A DNA stretch of 64,000 bases from NCBI GenBank assembly GCA_024233595.1, contig JACKPK010000006.1:62001-126000 (forward strand). The letters run 5' to 3'. The stretch comes from Deltaproteobacteria bacterium. Its GTDB lineage: Bacteria > UBA10199 > JADGCS01. Positions 10,929 through 19,954 of this stretch are shown here, in pieces; position 1 is the stretch's first letter; each line of letters starts with the position of its first letter. A program made the translations under genes and the position numbers. Below the pieces are notes generated by a model. The model was not told the DNA's origin and made no database searches. It saw nothing but the letters and a program-made list of their open reading frames with translations.

Positions 10929-11202
10929 ATTTTACTCTTTTTTGGATTGATGATCGGCCAACCTGGCCTCTTGGAAAATGAAATGATGATTTTAAAATAA
11001 ATGATATTTCAATAAGGTTGAGATTACGCCTGCCTTAGCTTTTATTTCACAGGATTATCCTTAACCAGCTGTGCAAATTTTTGGGGAAGGCAGAAAGAAT
11101 GGCCCTTCGAAAAGAACCTCTACGATTATCTCTTATGAGTCGGCATGGGTCAATAGGAATTTACCTTGCTTCACGAGCACAAAACATGAAATAGCCTCGC
11201 CC

Positions 11203-12594
11203 ATGAGCAAAAAAGCCTGGAGCGGCCGATTTTCTAAGTCAGAACACCCTCTTATGGAACGATTCAACGCGTCGATCCCCTTTGATATCCGCCTCTACCA
11301 AGAAGACATCCAAGGCAGCCTGGCTCACGCCCAAACACTGGCCGAATCTGGCATTTTAAGCAAAAATGAGCTCAAAAAACTGCAAAACGGCCTCGAAAAA
11401 GTAAAAAAAGAACTCGAATCCGGCGATTTTAGTCCAAACCTAGCTCACGAAGATATTCACATGGCCGTTGAAGCGCGTCTGACCGAAATCATTGGCCCTT
11501 TGGGGGGCAAATTGCATTCGGGACGCAGTCGCAATGACCAGGTGGCATTGGACACACGTTTATTTGTACGCCGACAAACCTTAGAAACATGCCACCGCAT
11601 CTCGGCATTGCAGCAAAGCTTACTGAATTTAGCCGACAAAAATCTAAACACCATCTTGCCTGGCTACACTCATTTGCAACGTGCTCAGCCCATTAGCTTA
11701 GCGCATCACTTGCTTGCTTACTTCGAAATGCTAGAACGCGACTTCTCACGCTTTGCCGACAACTTCGAACGCATGAATGCCTGCCCTCTTGGCGCTGGCG
11801 CTTTGGCAGGCAGCCCACTTAAATTAGATCGCGAAAAAACAGCGCAAGCACTTGGCTTTGAAGACATAACCCACAACAGCTTAGACACTGTTTCTGATCG
11901 CGACTTTGTTTTAGATTTTCTTTTTGCAGCCAGCACTCTCATGATGCACTTGTCTCGCCTGGCCGAAGAGCTTGTGATTTGGAACAGCCAAGAATTTGGT
12001 TTTGTGAATTTGCCACAAGAGTTCTGCACAGGCTCATCCATGATGCCGCAAAAGGTCAACCCAGATGCGCCCGAATTGGTGCGCGGAAAATGTGGCCGCG
12101 TTTATGGCAACCTGGTGGCTCTGTTAACAACCATGAAAGCCTTACCTCTTGCGTACAACAAAGACATGCAAGAAGACAAAGAACCTCTTTTTGATAGCGC
12201 AGACACCATCTTGATGTGTTTGGAAGTTTTTCAAAACATGCTCGCGCAAACATCATTCAACACAGAAAAAATGCGGGCCGCAACCAAAGACGGCTTCGTG
12301 CTCGCAACCGATGTTGCCGATTATCTTGTCCAAAAAAACATCCCTTTTCGCGAAGCCCATGCCGTTGTTGGCCAACTGGTCCAGCATTGCCAAAAAAACG
12401 CCATTGGTCTGGAAGACTTGGATTTAAGCACCTTGCAGAGATTTTCAAATGCTTTTAAAAATGATGTCTCTAAAATCATGAACATCGAAAACAGCGTGAA
12501 CGCTCGTCAAACATTAGGAGGCACTAACTTGGCTCTGGTTAAAAAAGAACTGAGCCGTGCCAAAGGGATTTTGAAAAAAAGGAATTCACCATGA
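11203..12594 (+). CDS. argH: Argininosuccinate lyase
   Basis: ArgH splits argininosuccinate into arginine and fumarate, the last step of arginine synthesis. The frame is open further upstream, but family alignment begins at MSKKAWSGRFSKS, so ATG 11203 is chosen, giving 463 residues, the usual length. Visible family features are DIHMAVEARL, LHSGRSRNDQVALDTRL, GYTHLQRAQPISLAHHLLAY, and the fumarase/lyase signature GSSMMPQKVNPD with the catalytic Ser loop. The C-terminus ends NARQTLGGTNLALVKKEL. Its stop overlaps the start of lysA (ATGA), so the two are translationally coupled and form an amino-acid biosynthesis operon. No strong Shine-Dalgarno is visible before the chosen start. Confidence 0.95.
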   Translation: MSKKAWSGRFSKSEHPLMERFNASIPFDIRLYQEDIQGSLAHAQTLAESGILSKNELKKLQNGLEKVKKELESGDFSPNLAHEDIHMAVEARLTEIIGPLGGKLHSGRSRNDQVALDTRLFVRRQTLETCHRISALQQSLLNLADKNLNTILPGYTHLQRAQPISLAHHLLAYFEMLERDFSRFADNFERMNACPLGAGALAGSPLKLDREKTAQALGFEDITHNSLDTVSDRDFVLDFLFAASTLMMHLSRLAEELVIWNSQEFGFVNLPQEFCTGSSMMPQKVNPDAPELVRGKCGRVYGNLVALLTTMKALPLAYNKDMQEDKEPLFDSADTILMCLEVFQNMLAQTSFNTEKMRAATKDGFVLATDVADYLVQKNIPFREAHAVVGQLVQHCQKNAIGLEDLDLSTLQRFSNAFKNDVSKIMNIENSVNARQTLGGTNLALVKKELSRAKGILKKRNSP

Positions 12595-13856
12595 CACAAT
12601 TTGCTCACTTTGATTACAAAGATGGAAAGCTCTTTTGCGAAAACACCGATGTGGAACTCATTGCCAAAAAGCAAGGGACTCCTCTTTATATATACAGCTA
12701 CCAAGCGCTTGTTGATCAGTACCAGGCCATGACAGGTGCATTTGAAAAACACGATCACCTCATTTGCTTTTCTGTTAAAGCCAATTCGAATAAATCCATT
12801 TTAAAAACATTTTTTAACTTGGGTGCTGGTGCCGATGTTGTGAGCGGTGGCGAATTACGACGTGCGCTTGATGCCGGCTGCGATCCAAAAAAGATCGTGT
12901 TTTCTGGTGTCGGCAAAACCAGCGAAGAAATTCATTTGGCACTCAGCGAAGGCATTTACCAATTCAATGTCGAAAGTGAGCAAGAGCTAGAAAACATCCA
13001 ACGCGTGGCATCCTTTTTAGATTTTAAAGCCGCCATTGCTTTACGAGTGAACCCCGATGTCGATGCCAAAACGCACCCCTACATTTCCACAGAGGACTCA
13101 AAAGAATAAATTTGGCATTAGCTGTTGCCAGCAGCACTTTATCAAAAAGCCGCTCAAATGAGTCACATCAGCATTCAAGGCATCGATTGCCACATTGGTT
13201 CGCAGCTAACTGACATGCAACCCTTTGCTGATGCCATGAAAAAAATCCGCGATCTTGTTTTAAATCTAAAAAAGTGAAGCAATCCCATTAAAAAAACATC
13301 GACATTAGCGGAGGCTTAGGAATTCGTTACAAAGACGAAGAAAACAAAAACTCCTCACACAGTTGAAGCCATTTTTGAGTCAACTGTAGAGACCTTTGAT
13401 TGCCGCCTTGTTCTAAACCGGCCGTTTCTCTTGACAGGTAACGGCGGGCTCGTCAACAAGTTGTTACCTAAAAAAGGCGGAAGAAGGGACAGCAATTTCC
13501 ACCAATAGGACGGCGCTTAACGACCTGATGTTCTATGGTTTATCAAGCGTATCACGAAATCAACCCTGTGGAATGATCAGCAACGTCACTTGACATTGCC
13601 GGTCTGCATTTGCGAAACCACCGATTGCTTTTGCTTCCGCGTGTGAAGGCGCAGCTCACCGCTCCTATGAATACTTTGGCTATCATGAGCGTGAGGCGCT
13701 TACGGCATGTCCATGGCCAGCACTATATACAGCTATCGCCTTAATCAGAGGTTTTATGAGACAAAGAATTTTATGTGATCAAAAACCAGACTTCCGTTTG
13801 AAGACATCACACAACGCGAGTCTTTACCTGAATTCTCAAAAAAAGATGTTGGTTAA
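12591..13856 (+). pseudogene. lysA: Diaminopimelate decarboxylase, 3' part frameshifted
   Basis: LysA makes lysine from meso-diaminopimelate with PLP. The first 173 codons are perfect: TPLYIYSYQAL, LICFSVKANSNKSIL with the PLP lysine in VKAN, GAGADVVSGGELRRALDAG, KIVFSGVGKT and ALRVNPDVDAKTHPYIS. From about 13080 the frame fails several times, yet later blocks are readable in other frames: CHIGSQLTD, IDISGGLGIRYKDE, YHEINPV, CETTDCF and SLPEFSKKDVG before TAA 13854-13856. Reconstructed length is about 415 residues, normal for LysA. The sudden switch from no errors to many inside one gene points to a sequence-quality boundary. The gene overlaps argH by 4 bp. Confidence 0.88.
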
Positions 13857-13868
13857 TACAAAGATACC

Positions 13869-13905
13869 TTCCTCCCTTTGTAAGGGGAGGATTGAGGTGG
13901 GGTAG
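13869..13905. repeat. Short palindromic intergenic repeat, copy 2
   Basis: CCTCCCTTTGTAAGGGGAGG followed by a G-rich tail, closely related to the element at 6091-6120. The inverted CCTCC/GGAGG arms can form a hairpin. It lies between the convergent ends of lysA and the aminotransferase. Confidence 0.6.
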
Positions 13906-13923
13906 ATTTTTAATTACTCAAAA

Positions 13924-14870
13924 TTAGTACAAAGCCATTTGTTGATTTTGCTTTACGTGCTCCTGAATATCTTCGTTATAAAGAATTCCTAAGCGTTTGG
14001 TCACATTGCCACCACCTGAAGGAAAGGTGACCACTTCACCATTTAAATTCAGCAATGCTTTTTGACCGGCATGACCCCACGAGTGGCGCTAGAAACAAAA
14101 CACTCTGTGGCGTTTTTAAGATCTTCCACTTTAATCAAACGCAAATGAAATGGAATTTTATTCACCTGACACAATTTGTGCAAAGTGGTGCGCGTGATGC
14201 CTTTTAGGTTACCGGATTCGTCCGCCGGTGTAGCCACCTCGCCATTGATCACAAAAGAAATATTGGAATTAGACGCCTCAGTGAATTCACCTTTGCGGTT
14301 TAAAAATCACAGCGTCATCCGCACCCAAATCTTTGGCCTCGGCAACAGCCAAAACGTTATTCAGGTAGTTGCCACCTTTAATATTCGGGTTCAACGCCTC
14401 GGTAGGGTTACGACGCACAGAAGGAATGGCCAAATGCACACCTTCGTCATAAAACTTTTGATTCCAATTTGGTTTTTGTTTGACCAAGATCACATACCGC
14501 TCTGTGGAAGCCTGGGGTTCAGGGTCTATGGCGCCTTCACACGCGTGATGATGAGACGCAGACGTAAATTTCGTCTTGCCCACGCAGCACTGCACCTGAC
14601 TCTTGCACAGTGCGCTTGGGATCTGATCGTAAATTTCTTGATGAGGAAAGATGCTACCAAGCAAATCGCACGAGTTTTTCCAACGCTCCATGTGTGCTCT
14701 TTTAAAAATGCAAGGCACGGCATTAATCGTGCTGTCACTTCGTAAAATGGAAATCACCATATAAAAACCCACGATCTAAATGACGGGAATCTTGGTGATA
14801 TCTTCGATCGGCGTGATCACGCCGCACATTGGCTGTGGCTTATAACACACCCCAAAATCGTTATGGCCAT
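13924..14870 (-). pseudogene. Class IV PLP aminotransferase (branched-chain or D-amino-acid type), frameshifted
   Basis: This fold-type IV aminotransferase would move amino groups between 2-oxo acids and branched-chain or D-amino acids. On the minus strand, pieces assemble in order: an N-terminus from ATG 14868-14870 ending EDITKIPV followed by DRGFLYGDG; EHMERWKNSCDLLGSIFPH; LNPNIKGGNYLNNVLAVAEA with the PLP lysine in NIKGGNY; AKDLGADDAVIF; then INGEVATPADESGNLKGITR, ECFVSSATRGVMPV and a C-terminus QMALY before the stop at 13924-13926. The PLP lysine and the conserved GNLKGITR and SSATRGVMP loops are present. Several indels interrupt the frame. It lies convergent with lysA. Substrate specificity cannot be decided from these fragments. 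Confidence 0.75.
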
Positions 14871-14945
14871 GGACAATTGTCAGGACTATATAAAACTGCG
14901 GAGAGTCGGCTCGCTCCCCTTCAATCATTTCGCATGTGCCCGAAA

Positions 14946-14996
14946 CCTTGGTCCGTCCCTTTTGTGTTGCGAGAGAGGGATTCTCAGCCTTTACGT
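14946..14996 (-). repeat. Partial copy of the tRNA-Ser 3' region
   Basis: This stretch repeats, with small indels, the 3' end and downstream flank of the tRNA-Ser at 15149-15232: CCTTGGTCCG, TTTTGTNTTGC, then GAGAGAGGGATTC and TTACG in the same order. The rest of the tRNA is not recognisable here. It could be a second damaged tRNA gene or the duplicated tRNA end left by an integrated element. Confidence 0.5.
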
Positions 14997-15148
14997 TCAA
15001 TCGCTCACTCGGCTTCGAGCCGCCCATAGCTTCGCTTGCATCCGCTCTGGCGTATTTCCATTCTACCGTCGGCGCTCGCTTTCGGTCTGGCTCTCCTCAA
15101 TCATTTTCTCAAATAAAAAGCCTGCCCCTTGGTCCGGTCCTTTTGTAT

Positions 15149-15232
15149 TGCGGAGAGAGGGATTCGAACCTCGTTACGCGTTAACGCAAACACGCTTCAA
15201 GCGTGCGCTTCAACCACTGGCTACCTTCTGCC
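15149..15232 (-). tRNA. tRNA-Ser, probable anticodon UGA
   Basis: The minus strand shows the layout of a type II tRNA. There is an acceptor and D region resembling GTGGCCGAGTGGTTGAAG (written here as GTAGCCAGTGGTTGAAG), an anticodon arm GCACGCTTGAAGCGTG, a long variable arm around TTTGCGTTAACGCGTA, and a T arm GGTTCGAATCC leading into CTCTCTCCGCA. The loop CTTGA points to anticodon UGA, but one or two bases of the loop seem to be missing. The gene lies in an indel-rich stretch and the acceptor stem is imperfect, so it would probably be missed or scored low by covariance models. Confidence 0.65.
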
Positions 15233-15890
15233 TTGCGGGCAGACAGCCTAATGTTCTACTTTCTACTGCTCGTAATCATTTACCCCGCAGAGTTAAGGTC
15301 TAAGAGCTCCCAAACCGTTCCTCGTTATGATGCTCTAAGAGAAGATACCAGTTTCGCCCGGCGGGGCCTTATAAACTGAAACGTCATCGGGAAAACGAAG
15401 TGCCATTGAGAACGTTGGGGCTTCATTTTGCTCCGATGAAGTTTAGCGAAGTCGGGCCTTCAAAATTCAATTATCAATGGGGACTTTGTAGGGTCCCATA
15501 CTTCGGCAGAGCGTCTAAAAATTTGTAAACTTTCTTTAACATTCATATCCTGCGAAGTTTCAGCCGGCTATGAACGCCCTTAACGTCATCATCAAGCAGG
15601 AGAATCACAATAAAAAGCTGCTCTACCGTCTTGACTAAGGCCTTAAACCCATTTGATAAGAAATGAAAGCTCAACACGCATCTCAAGCCCAGAAGCCTGA
15701 GCAGATCCCAACAAACCGGTGCCCTTCAACAAAACTTTCGCAGTTCTATTTGGATCAAAGAAAAAAACGAATGGAAACTGTATTTTCACCAAGCCACACC
15801 TTCAGCATCCTGAAAGCAAAATTTTCTGGATCCCCCAACAGAGAACAGAAACTGCGCATCAATTGCAGTATGACATGATAGGATAGACGC
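15233..15890. other. Intergenic stretch without a recognised gene
   Basis: About 650 bp between the tRNA and the terminator of the PuuD-like gene. It contains palindromic words around 15410-15460 (for example TCATTTTGCTCCGATGAA) resembling dispersed repeats, and no frame with family features. Indel noise may hide short genes. Confidence 0.4.
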
Positions 15891-15895
15891 AAAAA

Positions 15896-15927
15896 AGCCC
15901 CTAAATCTAAATTAAGATCTAGAGGCT
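15896..15927 (-). terminator. Rho-independent terminator of the PuuD-like gene
   Basis: AGCCCCTAAATCT pairs with AGATCTAGAGGCT (two mismatched positions). On the minus strand the hairpin is followed by a run of six T residues. It lies 40-70 bp after the stop of the gene at 15967-16719. Confidence 0.7.
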
Positions 15928-15966
15928 ATTTTTAAAATTCAGAAATTTGCCAATGCTGGCAAAAAT

Positions 15967-16719
15967 TTAGAAGCCTTTAACTTGCGCGCCCTTTTTATAG
16001 AGCAAATAAACCACAACCCATCCAAGTGCCACCGCACCCATGAGCCAGAAGTAACAATTTGCTCCAACAGTAACTGTGTGCGCATTCACCATGGCGTAAA
16101 CCAAAGGCACTGACATGTAGGTGTTGTGCTTAGAGCGAAGACCCGCCATTGCAGGATCTGCTGGATCTGGTGCTTGTCCATTTTTGGTCGCTGTGATGAT
16201 GCGTTGCTGAGCTGGCCAAATGCGGAACCAAACGTTGAAGGCCATGCAAGTTCCAAACAAAGCACCCAAGTGAATCACGTAGGCACGGTAACCAAAGTGA
16301 CCAATGTAAACAAAGCCCAAGATCGCCACACAGGCCAATGCGAATCCGATGATCGCACCCAATGGCTGCTGCGCCTTAATGGCTTTAAACACAGCGTCGT
16401 AAATGAACACGCCAAGGAAAGTCACTGCCAACATCACAAAGGCGCCAGCATGCCAATCTTGATCGCCTTCGAACATAAGGCCACCATGATAAAAAACCAA
16501 CATGAGCAAAAGCACACCAGTGATCCAAGTGTAGGCTGCGCCCCAACGAAACCAATACAAAACACGAGGCATTAATTCAGGAACAACTTTCTTTTTGGTT
16601 TCCCCATCCATTGTGGCCACAATATGACCGTTCATCCAGTTAAAGTAATACAACAAACCAATCCAAGTGATGCCGGCAACAATATGCACCCAGCGAATCA
16701 AGACTTGTAACAATTCCAT
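15967..16719 (-). CDS. Urate_ox_N/PuuD-like integral membrane protein
   Basis: A 250-residue membrane protein that opens LLQVLIRWVHIVAGITWIGL, the characteristic start of the membrane domain named Urate_ox_N, found in the cytochrome-linked urate hydroxylase PuuD. About six or seven hydrophobic segments follow, with His residues at helix ends (WVHIVAG, FYHGG, IGHFGYRAYVIHLGALFGT) and a loop WFRIWPAQQRI. True PuuD proteins carry an extra C-terminal cytochrome c domain with CxxCH. That domain is absent here, and no heme c motif is present. Short forms of this kind are often annotated as urate hydroxylase, but the role of the isolated membrane domain is unknown. No purine-degradation gene lies nearby. 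The gene appears monocistronic, with its own terminator at 15896-15927. Confidence 0.7.
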   Translation of the reverse strand: MELLQVLIRWVHIVAGITWIGLLYYFNWMNGHIVATMDGETKKKVVPELMPRVLYWFRWGAAYTWITGVLLLMLVFYHGGLMFEGDQDWHAGAFVMLAVTFLGVFIYDAVFKAIKAQQPLGAIIGFALACVAILGFVYIGHFGYRAYVIHLGALFGTCMAFNVWFRIWPAQQRIITATKNGQAPDPADPAMAGLRSKHNTYMSVPLVYAMVNAHTVTVGANCYFWLMGAVALGWVVVYLLYKKGAQVKGF

Positions 16720-16867
16720 TCATTCCTCCTTGTTCTAAAATTTGCCCAAAAGGCGCGCATTGAATACAAGCGAATCGCTTGAAATGCAACCGTGATTTGG
16801 AAGTCTCAACGCAGTAACTCACAAATCTTATTGGCTTTTTTTGAAAATCGCATTCAAAATGCTGTCG

Positions 16868-18898
16868 CTAAAACCACGCCTGCACAAAGCCAAAAACACT
16901 GCGCCCAGGCAAAGGAAACCCTACAGCATCAACAACTTGCGAGTTGGTGAGGTTCTTAAACTGTATGCCCGCCTTGTAATGCTTAAGAAAGCGATAAGAG
17001 AGATCAAAATTAAGAATGACGCGGTGATTAACTCGCTGTGTGTTCAAGCGATCCAAATGCATTTTATCGATATAGTTCAAATGCAAACCAGTCTCCCAAG
17101 ACCGATACGCCCAAGACAAATCAACATCCCATTCGTGAACCGGTAATCCCACCAGATAATTTCCAGGAACCGCCGAACGATCTTTGGCCTGTTGAAACGT
17201 GTACTGCGTTTGCAACTTTATTGATTCCCACAAATCAAAACGCAAAGAGGTTTCGACACCATAAACTCGCGCCTTTCCTATATTAGAAGCACGCGCGTAC
17301 CCACTGGCCAATTCAAATTGAATAAGATCAGATGCGAAGCGATCAAAAAAACTCGACTGCAAACGCACGCGACGCAAAGGCCCCCAATGCAGATCCGATC
17401 GATCATACAAAAAACCAGCATCGTATTTAAGAGCGCTTTCGCTACGCAATTGCGGGTTTCCCAAAACATTGCCCTGATCCCCAAACATTTCTACAAACAA
17501 GGGCAGACGCACATTGCGCGACACACTCGCTTTTAAAACCCACTCGGGTGAAATTTTATAATGCGTGGCTAAAGACAAAGCGTATTGATTGTCTGTGCGC
17601 GAAGAAAAGAACGTGCCTGGCGTATTAAGAGAAGGATCATTGTTGTTCACACGATAAAAAGCGTTCAAGCTTTGTGCTTGCAAGGCGACAAAAAACCGTT
17701 CTTCAAAAAATGATTTTTCGACATCAGCCGACACATTGATCTGATACCGCTTGCTGGCATCACCAACGCTTGGATTTGCATCGTAATCCTTTGGCAAAAA
17801 ATATTCGCCAATGCTCTCACTGGTGATTTTTAAATCAAACGGGACAAGCTGAGAAGCATTGATCTGAAAACGGTTGCCAACAATTGCAGTGAGATTGTCA
17901 TTGTCTTGCGTAGCGCCCAAACCAATTTCAGCGTTAGGATCCGCAAATTGAGATTTGATCAAACGCAAATAACTTAAATTAGTGATCGCAACCGGACCAC
18001 CAAAGAGCTTATCGTTTTCTAAACGCAAGCTAGATAAAGATTCTGTAAGACTACGCGTTGCGTTTTGCGCCTGAAAGTTGGCAAGCCCCGGCACACCATG
18101 ATTGATGCGAAACAAACGCTGAGAAAAACTCAAGCGATGCGTGTCATCAAAACGATGCTGCCATTTAAAATGGGGCTGATAAAGACGCTGGTGATTATTT
18201 TGTCTTTTGACACGCGCGTCGTCATTAGGATTAAGGGGGGTGCCGTTATTATCCAAAAAACTAAAATTGCCTTCGGTGCTGCGAAAATAAAAACCAAATT
18301 GCAGATCGTTTTTGTCCCCACCATAGGAAGCGCTCACTTGCGCTTCACCAGTTAAAAAACTACCAAAGCCCAATTTGCTACGAGCATGCCACCCTTGCTC
18401 GGTTTTTTTAGAAACAAGTGACACCACACCGCCCACCGCAGAAGCACCAAACTCACTGGGGCTAAAACTTTTAAAAATAGAAATGCGATCAAAACCCTCG
18501 GAGGACAAATGGTCCAAACCAATGCCCTCGCCCGCAGCATTACCCAAAGGAATGCCATCCAAAAACACACGCACTTGCTCAGAGCTAGACCCACGAATCG
18601 AAATGGCTGTGGAGCCTTCTAGTCCTCCATAACGTTTGATCCGCACACCACTTTGTTCGCTCAAAACATCCGCCACGGTTTCGGAACGCGCACGCCGCTT
18701 TGTGACATCGACCAAAACATTAGCCTGTGTTGCGCCTGTTTGATCTGGCTGCTGATCCTGAATCACAATGCGGTCAATTTCGATAAAATCTTCGGCAAGA
18801 CACAAGGGCCCCACTAACAAACAAAGCAAAGATACCAATTGGAAAATAAGACGTTTCAAAGTGCCGCCAGCGCTAACCGAGTTTGGGGCCGATATCAA
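16868..18898 (-). CDS. TonB-dependent outer-membrane receptor (BtuB/CirA-like)
   Basis: A 676-residue outer-membrane receptor for active, TonB-driven uptake of a scarce nutrient such as a corrinoid, siderophore or metal chelate. The signal peptide is at ~15-36 (LIFQLVSLLCLLVGPLCLAE). A TonB-box-like IDRIVIQDQ follows, then the plug domain (VADVLSEQSGVRIKRYGG, AISIRGSSSEQVRVFLDGIP, GFDRISIFKSFSPSEFGASA, GGVVSLVSKK). The 22-strand barrel fills the rest and contains the family motif LRLPLFVEMFGDQGNVLGNP. The last residues, GFVQAWF, end in the C-terminal Phe required for barrel assembly. No riboswitch or Fur site was seen in the 55-bp region shared with the divergent gene, and no transporter partner is adjacent, so the substrate is not known. 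Confidence 0.9.
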   Translation of the reverse strand: MISAPNSVSAGGTLKRLIFQLVSLLCLLVGPLCLAEDFIEIDRIVIQDQQPDQTGATQANVLVDVTKRRARSETVADVLSEQSGVRIKRYGGLEGSTAISIRGSSSEQVRVFLDGIPLGNAAGEGIGLDHLSSEGFDRISIFKSFSPSEFGASAVGGVVSLVSKKTEQGWHARSKLGFGSFLTGEAQVSASYGGDKNDLQFGFYFRSTEGNFSFLDNNGTPLNPNDDARVKRQNNHQRLYQPHFKWQHRFDDTHRLSFSQRLFRINHGVPGLANFQAQNATRSLTESLSSLRLENDKLFGGPVAITNLSYLRLIKSQFADPNAEIGLGATQDNDNLTAIVGNRFQINASQLVPFDLKITSESIGEYFLPKDYDANPSVGDASKRYQINVSADVEKSFFEERFFVALQAQSLNAFYRVNNNDPSLNTPGTFFSSRTDNQYALSLATHYKISPEWVLKASVSRNVRLPLFVEMFGDQGNVLGNPQLRSESALKYDAGFLYDRSDLHWGPLRRVRLQSSFFDRFASDLIQFELASGYARASNIGKARVYGVETSLRFDLWESIKLQTQYTFQQAKDRSAVPGNYLVGLPVHEWDVDLSWAYRSWETGLHLNYIDKMHLDRLNTQRVNHRVILNFDLSYRFLKHYKAGIQFKNLTNSQVVDAVGFPLPGRSVFGFVQAWF

Positions 18899-18953
18899 TA
18901 TTTAGGCCATGCTTTCCAAACTCCCTCATTGACCCAAACCAGACCTGGCTCTA

Positions 18954-19946
18954 TTGATTGAGTCTGTGAAATCCTTCTTAAAGAAAGCCCTGCCTTGGTT
19001 TGTTTGCGTCCTGCTTTTTGTTTATTTATTTTACCAAGTGCCCCCTTCTGAACTGTGGCAAGCCACCCAACTGGCTGATTTTTCATGGCTGATTTTTTAC
19101 AGTCTCTTGTATTTCTTTTTAAACCTCATCATGGACGTGGCTGCCGTTCAGCATTTTTTGTCGCGCTTTGCTTCACCCATCACTTTAAAAGAAAGCACCT
19201 TGGTGCGTGGCGTGTCTTACCTGATCATGGTTATTAATTATCACGCTGCGCAAGGGGCCTTTGCCATCTACTTTAAAAAAACCCACAACGCCCCTTTATC
19301 AAAAACCTTGGGCTCGCTGGCTTTCATTTCGGTCATCGATTTGGTCCTGGTTTTAACTTCAGGCATGGTGGCCGCTTATTTTTCGGGTCCAAACGATTTG
19401 CCCCCGCCACTCAGACACACGCTCATCAGCTTTATCCCTGTTCTTTACATTGGTTTGTTGCTTTGGATTTTATTTTGGAAAAACACAACGCGCTCTTGGT
19501 TGGATAAAATCAGAAAATTTAAAGCGATTGATTGGGTGTTAAATCACGATGTGTTTTTTATTTTCCGCGAAGCCAAACCCAAAGACTACCTGATTGCCTT
19601 TTTGTATCGCATCCCGCTCATCATTTTAGTGATTGGTGGCTACAACTGGGCCGTGATGAGTTTTCATGGTTTCATCAATTGGGTCGACATCTTTTTATTC
19701 AACCCGCTCATCATGCTGGTGAGCACCTTGCCGATCACTCCAGCTGGTTTGGGCACGGGCCAAGTTTTAATATTAGAATTTTTCAAAACGCGCCTGCACA
19801 GCCCACTCATTGAAGCCGGCACCATAGATGCCGAAACGCTTTTGCTGGCATCGAGTCTTTTGTGGATTTTATTCAATCAGATCATCAAGGCGCTGTTCGG
19901 CGCGCTTTGCTTAAGCCGCACCTCGCGGGAACTGTTTGAAGAGTAA
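18954..19946 (+). CDS. Lysylphosphatidylglycerol synthase-like membrane protein (UPF0104 family)
   Basis: A 330-residue protein with about eight hydrophobic segments. It matches the membrane half of MprF-type proteins (LPG_synthase_TM), many stand-alone members of which are proposed lipid or glycan flippases. Family features include VRGVSYLIMVINYHAAQGAF after the second or third segment, LTSGMVAAYF, and near the end the conserved LPITPAGLGTGQVLILEFF loop. There is no soluble aminoacyl-transferase domain, so lipid lysylation is not implied. The frame opens at a TTG (18954), and a GTG at 18966 (start MKSFLKKALPW) is equally plausible. Neither has a strong ribosome-binding site. It is divergent from the TonB receptor and convergent with the next gene. 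Confidence 0.8.
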   Translation: MIESVKSFLKKALPWFVCVLLFVYLFYQVPPSELWQATQLADFSWLIFYSLLYFFLNLIMDVAAVQHFLSRFASPITLKESTLVRGVSYLIMVINYHAAQGAFAIYFKKTHNAPLSKTLGSLAFISVIDLVLVLTSGMVAAYFSGPNDLPPPLRHTLISFIPVLYIGLLLWILFWKNTTRSWLDKIRKFKAIDWVLNHDVFFIFREAKPKDYLIAFLYRIPLIILVIGGYNWAVMSFHGFINWVDIFLFNPLIMLVSTLPITPAGLGTGQVLILEFFKTRLHSPLIEAGTIDAETLLLASSLLWILFNQIIKALFGALCLSRTSRELFEE

Positions 19947-19954
19947 TATTAACT

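Noticed and set aside
14776..15303. Long plus-strand frames across the tRNA region
   Set aside because: They cross the tRNA-Ser and the 5' end of the aminotransferase on the opposite strand and have no protein family features.
15300..15480. Structured G/C-rich segment considered as a small stable RNA such as SRP RNA
   Set aside because: The conserved SRP core and other known RNA signatures are not visible; the palindromic words look like dispersed repeats.
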